A stretch of DNA of 22,509 nucleotides from Bacteroidaceae bacterium (lineage in GTDB: Bacteria; Bacteroidota; Bacteroidia; Bacteroidales; Bacteroidaceae), in assembly GCA_017628775.1 (NCBI GenBank), contig JAGBYN010000011.1, positions 1-22,509 of the forward strand, in the 5' to 3' direction. Below the pieces are notes generated by a model. That model ran no database searches. It was not told where the DNA came from and was given only the letters and a program-made list of their open reading frames with translations. The translations under genes and the position numbers were made by a program. Of the stretch, positions 1 to 8,861 are shown piece after piece (position 1 is the stretch's first letter; each line of letters begins with the position of its first letter).

Positions 1-303
1 CGTATCGTTTAATGGAGTGTTAGATATTATTCTAAAATAATCGTGATACGTGGAGGCCTCTTGCAAGCCGCATGGGCTCACGTTAGTGAGCAAGATCCGT
101 GGACAAAAAAATTAATTACTGTCCGATAAAAATATCTCACGCGGAATGAGCAGAATTCGCGGAAGCGCACACACTTTGTTTGTTCTTGCCATCCGGACGG
201 TGGCGCAAGTGTAGCGTGCGCCTCTGCGTATTCCCCACATTTATGAGCATTTCTATTCCGCATGGCTTCCGCGATTTCCGCGTATTCTGCGTGAAAAAAA
301 TTT
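1..303. repeat. About 335-bp tandem repeat, copy 1 (5'-truncated by window edge)
   Basis: This is the first copy of a long intergenic repeat seen again at 304-430 and 22159-22500. Aligning it to copy 2 shows that about 27 bases are missing at its left, so the unit length here is about 331 bp. It contains the hairpin GCTCAC/GTGAGC (76-91, loop GTTA) and a large imperfect palindrome whose arms are 137-165 (TCACGCGGAATGAGCAGAAT onward) and about 265-294 (ending ATTCTGCGTGA). Open frames here are short and unlike known proteins, so I read it as non-coding. It could be a MITE-like element, a structured RNA or a satellite. No transposase is nearby. Confidence 0.85.
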
Positions 304-430
304 TATCTCCAGCGGATCGCGAGGATCTACACGTATCATTTATTAAAGTGTTAGATATTATTCTAAAATACTAGTGATACGTGGAGATATTTGGCAAGCC
401 GCATGGGCTCACATCGTGAGCAAAAATTAT
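304..430. repeat. About 335-bp tandem repeat, copy 2 (3'-truncated)
   Basis: This copy starts directly after copy 1 and keeps only the first ~127 bp of the unit. It shows the first palindromic module completely: TATCTC (304-309) with GAGATA (384-389), and CACGTATCA (330-338) with TGATACGTG (375-383), enclosing an AT-rich inner hairpin (ATTATT/AATAcT here, perfect AATAAT in the other copies). The hairpin GCTCAC-ATC-GTGAGC follows at 407-421. Similarity to the other copies stops near 430. The stretch 431-500 has no feature I recognise. Confidence 0.8.
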
Positions 431-506
431 TCGATAACTCTCATTAAACCGTCTCAAATTCTAGAAAAAGAAAAGAAAGCAAAGGCACGGAAGCAAGGGA
501 ATATCA

Positions 507-572
507 AGCCGCACGGCAGCTGTACTCTGTACTCTGTTCTCTGTACTCTCCTCTCTCAACTCTAAACTCTCC
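507..572 (-). repeat. GC hairpin plus heptad tract downstream of HU
   Basis: Read on the minus strand, the HU terminator is followed by a 7-bp-period tract (units such as GAGTTTA, GAGTTGA, GAGAGGA, GAGTACA, GAGAACA; 521-572) and then by the hairpin AGCTGC-CGT-GCGGCT (507-521). The heptads match the tracts found at the stop codons of the permease, helicase and SMR genes. The hairpin matches the one just after argS at 3938-3952. No coding potential is evident. Confidence 0.65.
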
Positions 573-629
573 TCTATAACCCTTATCGCTAAGCGCTCAA
601 GTGAGGCAGACTCTTTTTCATGGCACTTT

Positions 630-671
630 AAAAAACAATGAGGTGCAGCTCTTAAAGAACTGCACCTCATT
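630..671 (-). terminator. Intrinsic terminator of HU gene
   Basis: A perfect 12-bp inverted repeat, AATGAGGTGCAG (637-648) and CTGCACCTCATT (660-671), lies 18 bp downstream of the HU stop codon. On the minus strand it is followed by G and then six T (complement of 630-635). This is a textbook rho-independent terminator in the HU orientation. Confidence 0.9.
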
Positions 672-689
672 ATTTATGGTGTCTTGAGA

Positions 690-962
690 TTAGTTTACAG
701 ACTTATCCAATTCGCTACCAGCCTTGAACTTAACAACGTTCTTTGCAGGAATTGTAATCGTTTGCTTAGTTGCAGGATTCAAACCTTGACGTTCAGGACG
801 TTCGTTCACTGAGAATGTACCAAAGCCGAGGAGTGCTACTGACTCCTTGTTCTTCAATGCACCAGCAATTGCTTCGATTGTAGCGTCAAGTGCCTTCTTT
901 GCATCAGCCTTTGTCAAACCAGCATTTTGAGCAATGGCATTTACGAGTTCTGTTTTGTTCAT
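690..962 (-). CDS. HU-family DNA-binding protein
   Basis: This 90-residue protein is a histone-like HU/IHF-family nucleoid protein. These dimerise and bend DNA through a beta-ribbon arm. The sequence shows the N-terminal helix (MNKTELVNAIAQNAGLTKAD), the central GFGTFSV turn, the arm region around RPERQGLNPATKQTITIPA and the C-terminal VVKFKAGSEL. The arm reads QGLNP where many HU proteins have KGRNP, a small deviation. I chose the ATG at 962 because it gives the usual family length; the 13 codons upstream in frame are AT-rich leader. It is a monocistronic gene with its own Bacteroidota promoter and strong terminator, as expected for an abundant protein. HU versus IHF-like subtype cannot be settled from sequence alone. 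Confidence 0.95.
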   Translation of the reverse strand: MNKTELVNAIAQNAGLTKADAKKALDATIEAIAGALKNKESVALLGFGTFSVNERPERQGLNPATKQTITIPAKNVVKFKAGSELDKSVN

Positions 963-1047
963 TGTATTTGTATTATAAGAAATTAATATTTTGCATACCA
1001 TGCTTAGAACATGCGCCCAAACACGGGATGTGCGTTATTTACTATGG

Positions 1048-1078
1048 CAAATTTAGGAGTTGTTGCAATATCTACAAA
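1048..1078 (-). promoter_or_regulatory. Bacteroidota-type promoter for HU
   Basis: On the minus strand TTTG (complement of 1075-1078) is followed by exactly 19 nt and then TAAATTTG (complement of 1048-1055). This matches the Bacteroidota consensus TTTG-N19-TAnnTTTG at every defined position. It predicts an untranslated leader of roughly 80 nt before the HU start codon at 962. Confidence 0.75.
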
Positions 1079-1109
1079 ACAAATTTCGTTATTTCTTTTT
1101 AAATCGCTC

Positions 1110-1168
1110 AAAAAAGTTTGAAAAAAGTCCACAAGCAACGACAAATATCTTTGCTTATGGACTTTTTA
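1110..1168 (-). terminator. Intrinsic terminator of the ABC transporter gene
   Basis: AAAAAGTCCA (1122-1131) pairs with TGGACTTTTT (1158-1167), and inside it AAGCAA pairs with TTGCTT after one mismatch. On the minus strand the stem is followed by T-rich sequence with two T6 runs. It sits about 50 nt beyond the transporter stop codon and just before the HU promoter, so it should insulate HU from upstream transcription. The symmetric A/T runs may make it work in both directions. Confidence 0.85.
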
Positions 1169-1219
1169 CGAGTTTATAGAAATAGTCAAGCATTCAAAAT
1201 TTCTTGAACAAAGCACATT

Positions 1220-3055
1220 TTAAAGCTGTTGCATATCGTTCAATTTCTTATAGAAACCATTGATATTAATGAGTTCGTCATGCGTACCACGCTCTACAAT
1301 CTTACCTTCATGGAGCACGCAGATCTCATCGGCATTCTTAATGGTTGAAAGACGATGGGCAATAGCAATAGTGGTGCGTGTCTTCATCAGGCGCTCAAGG
1401 GCTTCTTGCACGAGGCGTTCGCTTTCGGTGTCAAGTGCTGATGTAGCTTCGTCCAGAATTAAGATGTCAGGATTTTTGAGAATAGCGCGCGCAATAGAAA
1501 TACGCTGGCGTTGACCACCTGAGAGGCGGCAACCACGGTCGCCCACATTCGTGTCATAGCCATGTTCGCTTTGCATGATAAATTCATGCGCATTGGCAAT
1601 CTTTGCCGCTTCCTGAACCTGTTCGAGGGTTGCGTTCTTCACGCCAAAGGCGATATTATTGAAGAAGGTGTCGTTAAAGAGGATCGCCTCTTGATTGACA
1701 TTACCAATAAGGTGGCGCAAGTCAGAAAGACGCATCGCCTTGATATTGGTGCCATCCACCAAGATCTCACCTTCCGTCACATCGTGGTAACGGGGTAAGA
1801 GATCCACGAGCGTTGATTTACCTGAACCACTCTGTCCGACGAGTGCAATGGTTTGTCCGCGTTTCACCGTGAGGTTCACATCACGAAGCACATCCGTCTT
1901 GCCATTGTATGAGAAGGTGATGTCTTTAAATACGATCTCCGACTTCAAACCGTCCACCTTAGGTGCGTTTTCGTTTTCTTCAATAGGATTGACCGCATTC
2001 AAAATCTTATTCACACGCTCAACAGATGCCATACCCTTAGGAATGTTATAGCTGGCCTTTGAAAGATCCTTTAAGGGCTGAATGATGCTGTAAAGAATCA
2101 CCATGTAGAAGATAAAGGTAGGCGCATCAATGGGCGAATGGTCTGAGAAAATCAATGTACCACCGTACCAAAGTACCAAAACGATGAGGCAAGTGCCCAG
2201 GAACTCACTCACGGGGTGTGCTGACGACTGACGAATAGCCACGCGGTTTGAGGCTTCGCGAAACTCATTGGCGCTGGCATCAAAACGCTTACACATCTTA
2301 TCTTCGGCAGTAAAGGCTTTAATGATGCGCATACCGCCAAGCGTTTCCTCAAGCTGAGCCATAGTATCGCTCCATTTACTTTGGGCTTCAAGACTATGAC
2401 GCTTCAGTTTACGCCCAATCTTACCCATAGCCCATCCCATCAAGGGCAACACCACAATGGTAAAGACGGTCAGTTCCCAAGACGTGTAAAGCAACACGCC
2501 AAAGTAACACACCAAAAGGATGGGGTTCTTTATGAGCATCTCAAGCGAACCCGTCACTGAGGTTTCAATCTCATTCACGTCGCCACTCATGCGGGCAATG
2601 ATATCCCCCTTGCGCTCTTCAGAGAAGAATGAAAGCGGCAGCGACACGATTTTGTGGTACACCGAAGAACGGATATCACGCACAATGCCCGTACGCATGG
2701 GCACCATAATCGCAACAGAGGCAAAATAACAACTCGTTTTGAGTAGCGTTGCAACCACCAAAAACGCCCCAATAAGGAGCAATGTGGTTGACGCCCCATA
2801 AACCGCAATCAGTTCGGTGGTGTAATAATACAGATTATTGACCACGATATCCTTCATCCCCACGCCTGCTGCATCCCAAGGAATAAACTCATACTTCTGC
2901 GTGTCAATGCCAAAGAGCAATTGCAACATCGGAATTAACGACACAAAAGAAAACACATTGAGTACTGCCGACAAGATGTTAAACAACAACGAGCCCGCAA
3001 GGTAGCGCTTGTAAGGATACACATAGCGCATGATGATTTTAAAGAATTCCTTCAT
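1220..3055 (-). CDS. ABC exporter, fused permease and ATPase (MsbA-like)
   Basis: This 611-residue half-transporter has an N-terminal six-helix export domain (about residues 15-345) and a C-terminal nucleotide-binding domain. The ATPase motifs are clear: Walker A GQSGSGKST near residue 405, signature LSGGQRQR near 508, Walker B ILILDEATSALD near 530, and the H-loop in AIAHRLST near 562. Proteins with this architecture act as homodimers in the inner membrane. MsbA members flip lipid A, while others export lipids or drugs. Context does not identify the substrate. The gene lies 141 bp after RNase H1 on the same strand and ends at a strong terminator. The ATG at 3055 precedes a normal cytoplasmic N-terminus (MKEFFKIIMRYVYPYKR). 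I am confident of the family, less so of an msbA role. Confidence 0.93.
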   Translation of the reverse strand: MKEFFKIIMRYVYPYKRYLAGSLLFNILSAVLNVFSFVSLIPMLQLLFGIDTQKYEFIPWDAAGVGMKDIVVNNLYYYTTELIAVYGASTTLLLIGAFLVVATLLKTSCYFASVAIMVPMRTGIVRDIRSSVYHKIVSLPLSFFSEERKGDIIARMSGDVNEIETSVTGSLEMLIKNPILLVCYFGVLLYTSWELTVFTIVVLPLMGWAMGKIGRKLKRHSLEAQSKWSDTMAQLEETLGGMRIIKAFTAEDKMCKRFDASANEFREASNRVAIRQSSAHPVSEFLGTCLIVLVLWYGGTLIFSDHSPIDAPTFIFYMVILYSIIQPLKDLSKASYNIPKGMASVERVNKILNAVNPIEENENAPKVDGLKSEIVFKDITFSYNGKTDVLRDVNLTVKRGQTIALVGQSGSGKSTLVDLLPRYHDVTEGEILVDGTNIKAMRLSDLRHLIGNVNQEAILFNDTFFNNIAFGVKNATLEQVQEAAKIANAHEFIMQSEHGYDTNVGDRGCRLSGGQRQRISIARAILKNPDILILDEATSALDTESERLVQEALERLMKTRTTIAIAHRLSTIKNADEICVLHEGKIVERGTHDELININGFYKKLNDMQQL

Positions 3056-3088
3056 ATTCGGGAGTTTACGGTTCTTGTAACGAGAAAG

Positions 3089-3187
3089 TTAGTAAACGAG
3101 GAGATTAGTAAGGATTTTGATTGTAACAGCTGAAAGACCCAAGATAACCAAGTAATGTTCCGCAGGACCATGGAGCGCTGCTCTCAA
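3089..3187 (-). CDS. Possible 32-residue membrane peptide or gene remnant
   Basis: Directly after the RNase H1 stop codon, and in the same frame, 35 sense codons run to a TAA at 3089. The translation looks protein-like: a polar start (RDALRAALHGPAEHY) followed by a single hydrophobic helix LVILGLSAVTIKILTNLL. There is no ATG; the only plausible start in frame is TTG at 3187. It could be a small membrane protein, the C-terminal remnant of a decayed gene, or chance. I do not recognise the sequence. An overlapping ATG-started frame (3052-3171) ends in an ATGA overlap with the ABC transporter start and is a competing reading. Confidence 0.25.
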   Translation of the reverse strand: MRAALHGPAEHYLVILGLSAVTIKILTNLLVY

Positions 3188-3196
3188 TGCGTCACG

Positions 3197-3856
3197 CTAT
3201 CCTTTTCTGCCAAAGTCAGCAGGTATTTCGCCCCACTTTGAAGTTTCCCACTTCATGATGGGCGTGGTGATGGCGTGCGTATGCAACCAATTTTCAGCAC
3301 GCGCCACGAGTTGCAAGACGGGTGCCGATTTATCGTTCAGGGGCAACGTGGTTTTACACTTTTTATGCTTCAACCACAACAAGGCATTGCGACTGTCAGA
3401 GTAGATGGGCAAGAATTTACCCGCCTTATCCATCATAGCCAAAGCATGCACAATCGCTAAAAACTCACCAATGTTGTTCGTGCCAAAGGCTGGACCATAA
3501 TGAAAGAGTTCCTTGCCTGTGCGTAAGTACACGCCTCGATACTCCATCATTCCTGGATTCCCACTACAGGCGGCATCAACTGCAATAGCCTCAGCAGGTA
3601 CTCCTGGGGGTAAGTGCAAGGGATCAAAAACAGGACGTGCCGCTTTAGGAGCCGCAGCCTTACTGCTCTTACCCTTCTTACCAACATAGTCTAACGGTCC
3701 ATCCTCATAAGCCCTTTTAGCTTCTTCAAGACTACCAAAAGCTTTAAAAACGGCCTCAGGATAACCCTTCACTTGAGCTTCAGCTTCCGACCACGACGTA
3801 TAAACACCAGGTTTAACGCCTTCCCAAACCACATAAAACTTTTGTTTCTTAGACAT
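3197..3856 (-). CDS. Ribonuclease H1 with N-terminal hybrid-binding domain
   Basis: This 219-residue protein cleaves the RNA strand of RNA-DNA hybrids, for example R-loops and primer remnants. Residues 4-50 form the small RNase H-binding (viroplasmin-like) domain (FYVVWEGVKPGVYTSWSEAE). A lysine/alanine/proline linker follows (about 55-75), then the catalytic domain. The DEDD metal ligands are visible: D94 in AVDAACSGNPG, E131 in TNNIGEF, D154 in YSDS and D214 in IPADFG. I use the ATG at 3856, which places the conserved KKQKFYVVWEG at the N-terminus; the upstream in-frame extension reads like leader sequence. It sits 113 bp after argS on the same strand and may be cotranscribed with it. Family assignment is secure. 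Confidence 0.93.
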   Translation of the reverse strand: MSKKQKFYVVWEGVKPGVYTSWSEAEAQVKGYPEAVFKAFGSLEEAKRAYEDGPLDYVGKKGKSSKAAAPKAARPVFDPLHLPPGVPAEAIAVDAACSGNPGMMEYRGVYLRTGKELFHYGPAFGTNNIGEFLAIVHALAMMDKAGKFLPIYSDSRNALLWLKHKKCKTTLPLNDKSAPVLQLVARAENWLHTHAITTPIMKWETSKWGEIPADFGRKG

Positions 3857-3937
3857 ATATATATTAAGGTAGGTTCTATCAATTAGGAATCTCGTCAAAA
3901 CATCTATAGCATATCGAAAAACCTAATTTCCACATCA

Positions 3938-3952
3938 AGCCGCGCGGCGGCT
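3938..3952 (-). repeat. GC-rich hairpin after argS, same family as 507-521
   Basis: On the minus strand, 17 nt after the argS stop codon, AGCCGC-CGC-GCGGCT forms a 6-bp stem followed by TTGATG. The hairpin at 507-521 has AGCTGC-CGT-GCGGCT followed by TTGATA, so one stem position changes while pairing is kept as G-T. No T-run follows at once, so it is not a classical terminator. It is more like an extragenic palindrome. Confidence 0.55.
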
Positions 3953-3969
3953 GTCTTTGCGCGCTATGC

Positions 3970-5787
3970 CTACATTCTTTCGGGCATCTCAATACCGAGT
4001 AAGCCCATGCCCAAGCGGATAACCTTTGCTACATTCTGCGAAAGCACGAGGCGGAACACCTTCTTCGCTTCATCGGTTTCACGAAGGATGCTGAATTCAT
4101 GATAGAATTGGTTGTATTCCTTCACCAACTCATAGCAATAGTTTGCAATGGTTGAGGGTGAGTAATCCACACCTGCGGTCTTCACCACTTGTGCGAACTC
4201 AGCCACATGCTGGATAATTTCCTCTTCCTTTGTAGAGAGTTCTACAGGCATATCCAACACTTCGGGCACGCTAATTCCTGCATCCTGCGCCTTGCGAAGG
4301 ATTGAACGGATACGGGCGTAAGTGTATTGAATGAAAGGACCGGTATTACCGTTGAAGTCAATACTTTCTTCAGGGTTGAAGAGCATATTCTTGCGGGCAT
4401 CTACCTTAAGGAGGAAGTACTTCAAAGCACCCATACCGACGATGCGTGCCACTTCTTGCTTTTCTTCCTCGCTCATATCCTCAAACTTACCAGCCTCATC
4501 GCTGGTTTGGCGTGCCTGGCGCACCATTTCTGCCACCAACTCATCGGCATCAACAACAGTACCTTCGCGGCTCTTCATCTTACCATTTGGCAATTCCACC
4601 ATACCATAAGAGAAGTGCACCAAACCCTTACCCCATTCAAAGCCAAGCTTATCGAGCAGGATTGAAAGCACCTGGAAGTGGTAGTTTTGTTCGTTGCCCA
4701 CCACGTAAACCATCTTATTGATGGGATAATCCTGGAAGCGCAACTTCGCAGTACCGATATCCTGAGTCATATAAACCGAAGTACCATCTGAGCGCAACAA
4801 CAACTTTTCATCTAAGCCGTCGCCTGTAAGGTCAGCCCAAACTGAACCATCTTCACGCTTGTAAAAAAGGCCCTTTTGCAAACCTTCAATCACCTTTTCA
4901 CGACCTTCAAGGTAGGTATCGCTTTCATAGTAAATCTTATCGAAGCTCACACCGAGTGCCTTATACGTTTCATCGAAACCTTCATACACCCACTCATTCA
5001 TCTTGCGCCACAAAGCACGCACTTCACGGTCGTTATGTTCCCATCTCACGAGCATCTCACGCGCTTCCTTCATCAAAGGTGCTTCAGCCTTTGCCTTTTC
5101 CGTAGCAGCTTCGGCATCCATACCTTCAGCTTCATACTGAGCGGCGAGCGCCTTCACTTCCTCACGGTAGTGCTTGTCGAACGCCACGTAATAGTCGCCA
5201 ATCAAATGGTCGCCCTTCTTACCTGATGATTCGGGCGTTTCACCATTGCCATACTTCTGCCAAGCCAACATCGACTTACAGATGTGGATACCACGGTCGT
5301 TCACGATATTGGTCTTCACCACACGATTGCCATTAGCCTCAGCAATCTGTGCCACAGCCCAACCTAAGAGATTGTTGCGCACATGGCCCAAGTGGAGGGG
5401 CTTATTGGTGTTGGGCGAAGAATATTCAATCATCACGAGCGGTGAGCGTTCTGTGGCTGCCACAAAACCATATTTTGCATCGGCGTTGATCTCATTGAGA
5501 AGTCCGATCCACGCCGCAGGTGATATCACGAGATTCAAGAAACCCTTAATCACATTGAACGACGACACCACGTTGGTGTTCGCCATGAGGTATTCACCAA
5601 TCTGTTGTGCTGTTTCCTCAGGTTTCTTTTTAGAGATACGCAAAAATGGGAAAACCACCAAGGTGAGATGGCCTTCAAATTCTTTCTTAGTTTTTGAGAG
5701 TTGTACTTGTTCGGCTGTCACTTCCTGGCCGTACAAGCTTTGAATTGCAGCAATCACCGCTGCAGAGAGTTGTTGTTCTATTTTCAT
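3970..5787 (-). CDS. argS: Arginyl-tRNA synthetase
   Basis: This 605-residue class I synthetase charges tRNA-Arg. In order, the sequence shows the N-terminal additional domain (1-105), the Rossmann catalytic core with the HIGH-type motif HLGH at 132-135 inside SSPNTNKPLHLGHVRNN, the KMSKS-like motif KMKSREGTVV near 402-411, and the C-terminal DALR anticodon-binding domain (FIQYTYARIRSILRKA onward) ending GLLGIEMPERM. Length and motif order are typical for a bacterial ArgRS, with no sign of damage. The ATG at 5787 follows a well-formed Bacteroidota promoter. It is transcribed divergently from uvrA. RNase H1 lies downstream and could share its transcript, with only the small hairpin at 3938-3952 between them. 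Confidence 0.97.
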   Translation of the reverse strand: MKIEQQLSAAVIAAIQSLYGQEVTAEQVQLSKTKKEFEGHLTLVVFPFLRISKKKPEETAQQIGEYLMANTNVVSSFNVIKGFLNLVISPAAWIGLLNEINADAKYGFVAATERSPLVMIEYSSPNTNKPLHLGHVRNNLLGWAVAQIAEANGNRVVKTNIVNDRGIHICKSMLAWQKYGNGETPESSGKKGDHLIGDYYVAFDKHYREEVKALAAQYEAEGMDAEAATEKAKAEAPLMKEAREMLVRWEHNDREVRALWRKMNEWVYEGFDETYKALGVSFDKIYYESDTYLEGREKVIEGLQKGLFYKREDGSVWADLTGDGLDEKLLLRSDGTSVYMTQDIGTAKLRFQDYPINKMVYVVGNEQNYHFQVLSILLDKLGFEWGKGLVHFSYGMVELPNGKMKSREGTVVDADELVAEMVRQARQTSDEAGKFEDMSEEEKQEVARIVGMGALKYFLLKVDARKNMLFNPEESIDFNGNTGPFIQYTYARIRSILRKAQDAGISVPEVLDMPVELSTKEEEIIQHVAEFAQVVKTAGVDYSPSTIANYCYELVKEYNQFYHEFSILRETDEAKKVFRLVLSQNVAKVIRLGMGLLGIEMPERM

Positions 5788-5815
5788 ATTGTTTTAAACA
5801 GCTTCTAAATCCTCG

Positions 5816-5847
5816 CAAATTTACATTTTTTCAATGGAGTACGCAAA
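5816..5847 (-). promoter_or_regulatory. Bacteroidota-type promoter for argS
   Basis: On the minus strand TTTG (complement of 5844-5847) is followed by 20 nt and then TAAATTTG (complement of 5816-5823). Both boxes and the spacing fit the Bacteroidota consensus. The -7 box ends 28 bp upstream of the argS start codon. Confidence 0.7.
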
Positions 5848-5886
5848 TTCAGTTTACCTTGTGTGCAAAATAGCCATAAAAAAAAG

Positions 5887-5894
5887 TAATTTTG
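5887..5894 (+). promoter_or_regulatory. Probable -7 box for uvrA
   Basis: TAATTTTG matches TAnnTTTG exactly and lies 52 bp upstream of the uvrA ATG. No clear TTTG box is at the ideal distance upstream, so only the -7 element is well supported. It is divergent from the argS promoter about 65 bp away. Confidence 0.5.
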
Positions 5895-5946
5895 CCAATG
5901 GTTAAAGGAATACATTGACAATTTTACTTCACAATCCCACTCCATC

Positions 5947-8802
5947 ATGAGCATACTCATCAAAGGCGCACGCGTCAATAACCTCAAAAATATTGATTTA
6001 GAAATTCCTCGAGATAAACTCATCGTCATTACTGGACTTTCGGGTTCAGGAAAATCGTCATTGGCGTTCGACACGTTGTATGCCGAAGGCCAACGCCGCT
6101 ATGTTGAGAGTTTATCAGCCTACTCCCGACAGTTTTTGGGACGCATGCATAAGCCTGAATGCGATTACATCAAAGGACTCCCCCCTGCCATTGCCATCGA
6201 ACAAAAGGTAGTAGCGCGTAATCCACGCTCTACGGTGGGCACCTCAACCGAGATTTATGAGTATCTGCGCTTACTCTTTGCCCGCATTGGGCGCACGTTC
6301 TCACCCATCAGCGGTGTTGAAGTCAAGCACCACACCGTTGCTGATGTGGCGCAGTGCGTCCTGTCCTACCCTGCCGGCACGCGCTTCACGGTTCTTGCCC
6401 CCATGCGCGTTCATGCCGGACGCACCTTGCGCCAACAATTGGAGATTGACCTTCAGCAGGGATTAATGCGCCTGGATATTGATGGCGAGATGGTGCGCGT
6501 GGAGGATTTTCTGAGCAGCAACGAACCGGAAGCAATTGAAGCATCGCCCGAGCGCATGCAATCGTTGTACTTGCTCATCGACCGCCTGGCGGTGGACAAT
6601 TCCACCCCTGCCCAAAACCGTTTGGCGGAGTCCGTACAAACGGCCTTTTTTGAAGGACATGGCACATGCACCGTGCGTTTCTACCCTACGAAGGAGACCC
6701 ACACGTTCAGCGAACGCTTTGAAGCCGATGGCATGACCTTTGAGGAACCTTCCGACAATATGTTTTCGTTTAACTCGCCCATCGGAGCTTGTCCTGAGTG
6801 TGAAGGCTTTGGACGCATCATGGGGATTGACGAACAACTCGTGGTGCCCAACTCAACGCTCAGCGTGTACGACGGTGCGGTGTTCTGCTGGCGCGGTGAA
6901 AAGATGGGTGAATGGCGAACGGAGTTTTGCCGACGTGCCACAGCCTATAACTTCCCTATTTTTGAACCTTACTATAAACTCACGCCCGAACAAAAGAGTT
7001 TTCTTTGGCATGGCGACCCCAAACTAAAAGAACAGGGCGAATGGAACGTGTGCATTGATGAGTTCTTCAACATGCTGCGCGAGAACCAATATAAAATCCA
7101 ATACCGCGTGATGCTGTCGCGCTACCGTGGCAAAACGGTGTGCCCCACATGTGGCGGGTCGCGCCTGAAACCTCATGCCGCCTACGTGAAGGTGGGGGGC
7201 AAGAGCATCACGGACTTGGTGCGTTTACCCATCTCGGAACTGCAAGAGTTCTTTAACACCCTTCAGCTCACCGAGCATGAAACCTCCGTCGCCACACGTC
7301 TGCTCACGGAAATCAAAAACCGTCTTTCGTTTTTGACGGACGTTGGATTGTCGTACCTCACCCTTGACCGCCTCAGCAATTCACTCTCGGGAGGTGAGAG
7401 CCAGCGCATTAACTTAGCCACTTCGTTGGGTTCGGCATTAGTGGGGTCGCTCTACATCCTTGACGAGCCCAGCATCGGTCTCCACCCACGCGACACGGAT
7501 CGCCTCATCAGCGTTCTTAAGAAGTTGCGCGACCTGGGCAATACCGTGATCATCGTGGAGCACGATGAAGAGATTATGGCTGCAGCCGACTACATCATTG
7601 ACATCGGTCCTGAAGCCGGACGCAAAGGAGGCGAGGTGGTATTTGCCGGCGCCTCGGGCAGCTGGCTCAAAGACAACAAACAACAAACGGCAGGACATAA
7701 GGTGGACACCCAATTATTGGAGCGCTCACACACCCTAAAATACCTTTGTGGCTTAGAACAAATTGAAACGCCACCTTCACGACGCCGCTGGAACCATAAG
7801 ATTACGCTGCGCGGTGCCCGACAAAACAACCTCAAGGGCATTGATGCGGAGTTCCCCTTGAACGTGATGACCGTGGTGACGGGTGTGAGTGGTTCGGGCA
7901 AATCAACCCTCGTGCGGGACATCTTCTACAGAGCCCTGAAGCGCCACTTCGACGAACCTTGCGACCGTCCGGGTGAGTTCCTGGCGCTTGAAGGCGACCT
8001 CTCATGCCTTAAGGGCATTGAGTTTGTGGACCAAAACCCAATTGGGAAGTCATCGCGCTCCAACCCCGTGACCTATGTCAAGGCTTACGATGAGATCCGC
8101 AAACTCATGGCGGCACAACCGCTGTCGAAGCAAATGGACTTCACACCGCAGCACTTTTCATTCAACACCGACGGCGGACGATGCGAGGAATGCAAGGGCG
8201 AAGGTTCGGTAACGGTTGAAATGCAGTTTATGGCCGACCTCGTTCTAACGTGCGACGCCTGCAATGGCAAGCGTTTCAAAAATGAAATTCTGGAGGTGCG
8301 CTTTGCGGATAAGAACATCCACGATATTCTTGAGATGACCATCAACCAAGCCATTGAGTTCTTCACGGAACACAAGCAAGAGAAGATTGCCAACAAACTC
8401 AAGCCCTTGCAAGATGTGGGACTGGGCTACATCCACCTCGGCCAACCATCATCAACGCTTTCTGGCGGTGAAAACCAACGTGTTAAGTTGGCATACTACT
8501 TAGGCTTGGAACGCAGTGAGCCTACCCTCTTCATCTTCGACGAACCCACAACGGGCTTGCACTTTCACGACATTAAACGCCTGCTCCGCTCCTTCGATGC
8601 ACTCATCGCTCGCGGCCACACCGTGCTAATTATCGAACATAACATTGATGTTATTAAATGCGCCGACCACATCATCGACCTCGGTCCTGAGGGCGGTGAT
8701 CAAGGCGGTAAGATCGTTGCCGTGGGCACCCCCGAGGACTTGGTCAAACAAGGCGTGGGCTACACCGCGCGCTTCTTAACAACGAAGTTACAAGAGCGAT
8801 AG
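5947..8802 (+). CDS. uvrA: Excinuclease ABC subunit A
   Basis: This 951-residue ATPase is the damage-recognition subunit of nucleotide excision repair, acting with UvrB. Two ABC modules are present. The first has Walker [10 protein letters not shown] at 30-38 and signature LSGGESQRI near 479. The second has Walker [10 protein letters not shown] near 645 and signature LSGGENQRV near 838. Zinc-binding cysteine pairs appear as CPECEGFG near 280, [10 protein letters not shown] near 400, and CEECKGEG with CDACNGKRF near 740-775. Length and domain order suit a full UvrA1. The segment [17 protein letters not shown] is conserved in the family. The start ATG at 5947 precedes the usual N-terminus ([19 protein letters not shown]). 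The stop is 59 bp before the permease, so the two may be cotranscribed. No SOS-type operator was identified. Confidence 0.97.
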   Translation: MSILIKGARVNNLKNIDLEIPRDKLIVITGLSGSGKSSLAFDTLYAEGQRRYVESLSAYSRQFLGRMHKPECDYIKGLPPAIAIEQKVVARNPRSTVGTSTEIYEYLRLLFARIGRTFSPISGVEVKHHTVADVAQCVLSYPAGTRFTVLAPMRVHAGRTLRQQLEIDLQQGLMRLDIDGEMVRVEDFLSSNEPEAIEASPERMQSLYLLIDRLAVDNSTPAQNRLAESVQTAFFEGHGTCTVRFYPTKETHTFSERFEADGMTFEEPSDNMFSFNSPIGACPECEGFGRIMGIDEQLVVPNSTLSVYDGAVFCWRGEKMGEWRTEFCRRATAYNFPIFEPYYKLTPEQKSFLWHGDPKLKEQGEWNVCIDEFFNMLRENQYKIQYRVMLSRYRGKTVCPTCGGSRLKPHAAYVKVGGKSITDLVRLPISELQEFFNTLQLTEHETSVATRLLTEIKNRLSFLTDVGLSYLTLDRLSNSLSGGESQRINLATSLGSALVGSLYILDEPSIGLHPRDTDRLISVLKKLRDLGNTVIIVEHDEEIMAAADYIIDIGPEAGRKGGEVVFAGASGSWLKDNKQQTAGHKVDTQLLERSHTLKYLCGLEQIETPPSRRRWNHKITLRGARQNNLKGIDAEFPLNVMTVVTGVSGSGKSTLVRDIFYRALKRHFDEPCDRPGEFLALEGDLSCLKGIEFVDQNPIGKSSRSNPVTYVKAYDEIRKLMAAQPLSKQMDFTPQHFSFNTDGGRCEECKGEGSVTVEMQFMADLVLTCDACNGKRFKNEILEVRFADKNIHDILEMTINQAIEFFTEHKQEKIANKLKPLQDVGLGYIHLGQPSSTLSGGENQRVKLAYYLGLERSEPTLFIFDEPTTGLHFHDIKRLLRSFDALIARGHTVLIIEHNIDVIKCADHIIDLGPEGGDQGGKIVAVGTPEDLVKQGVGYTARFLTTKLQER

Positions 8803-8861
8803 TAATTTTTCAGAGCTCTCAAAAACCTTAAAAAACCTCAAACACATAAATCTTTATTTCT

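Noticed and set aside
180..374. 64-codon open frame across the repeat copies 1 and 2
   Set aside because: It spans a repeat junction, has no domain-like composition, and its sequence is explained by palindromic DNA. The equivalent frame in copy 3 differs.
3052..3171. 39-residue ATG-started frame ending in an ATGA overlap with the ABC transporter start
   Set aside because: The overlap hints at coupling, but the peptide is unremarkable and competes with a more protein-like frame in the same DNA. Kept only as an alternative.
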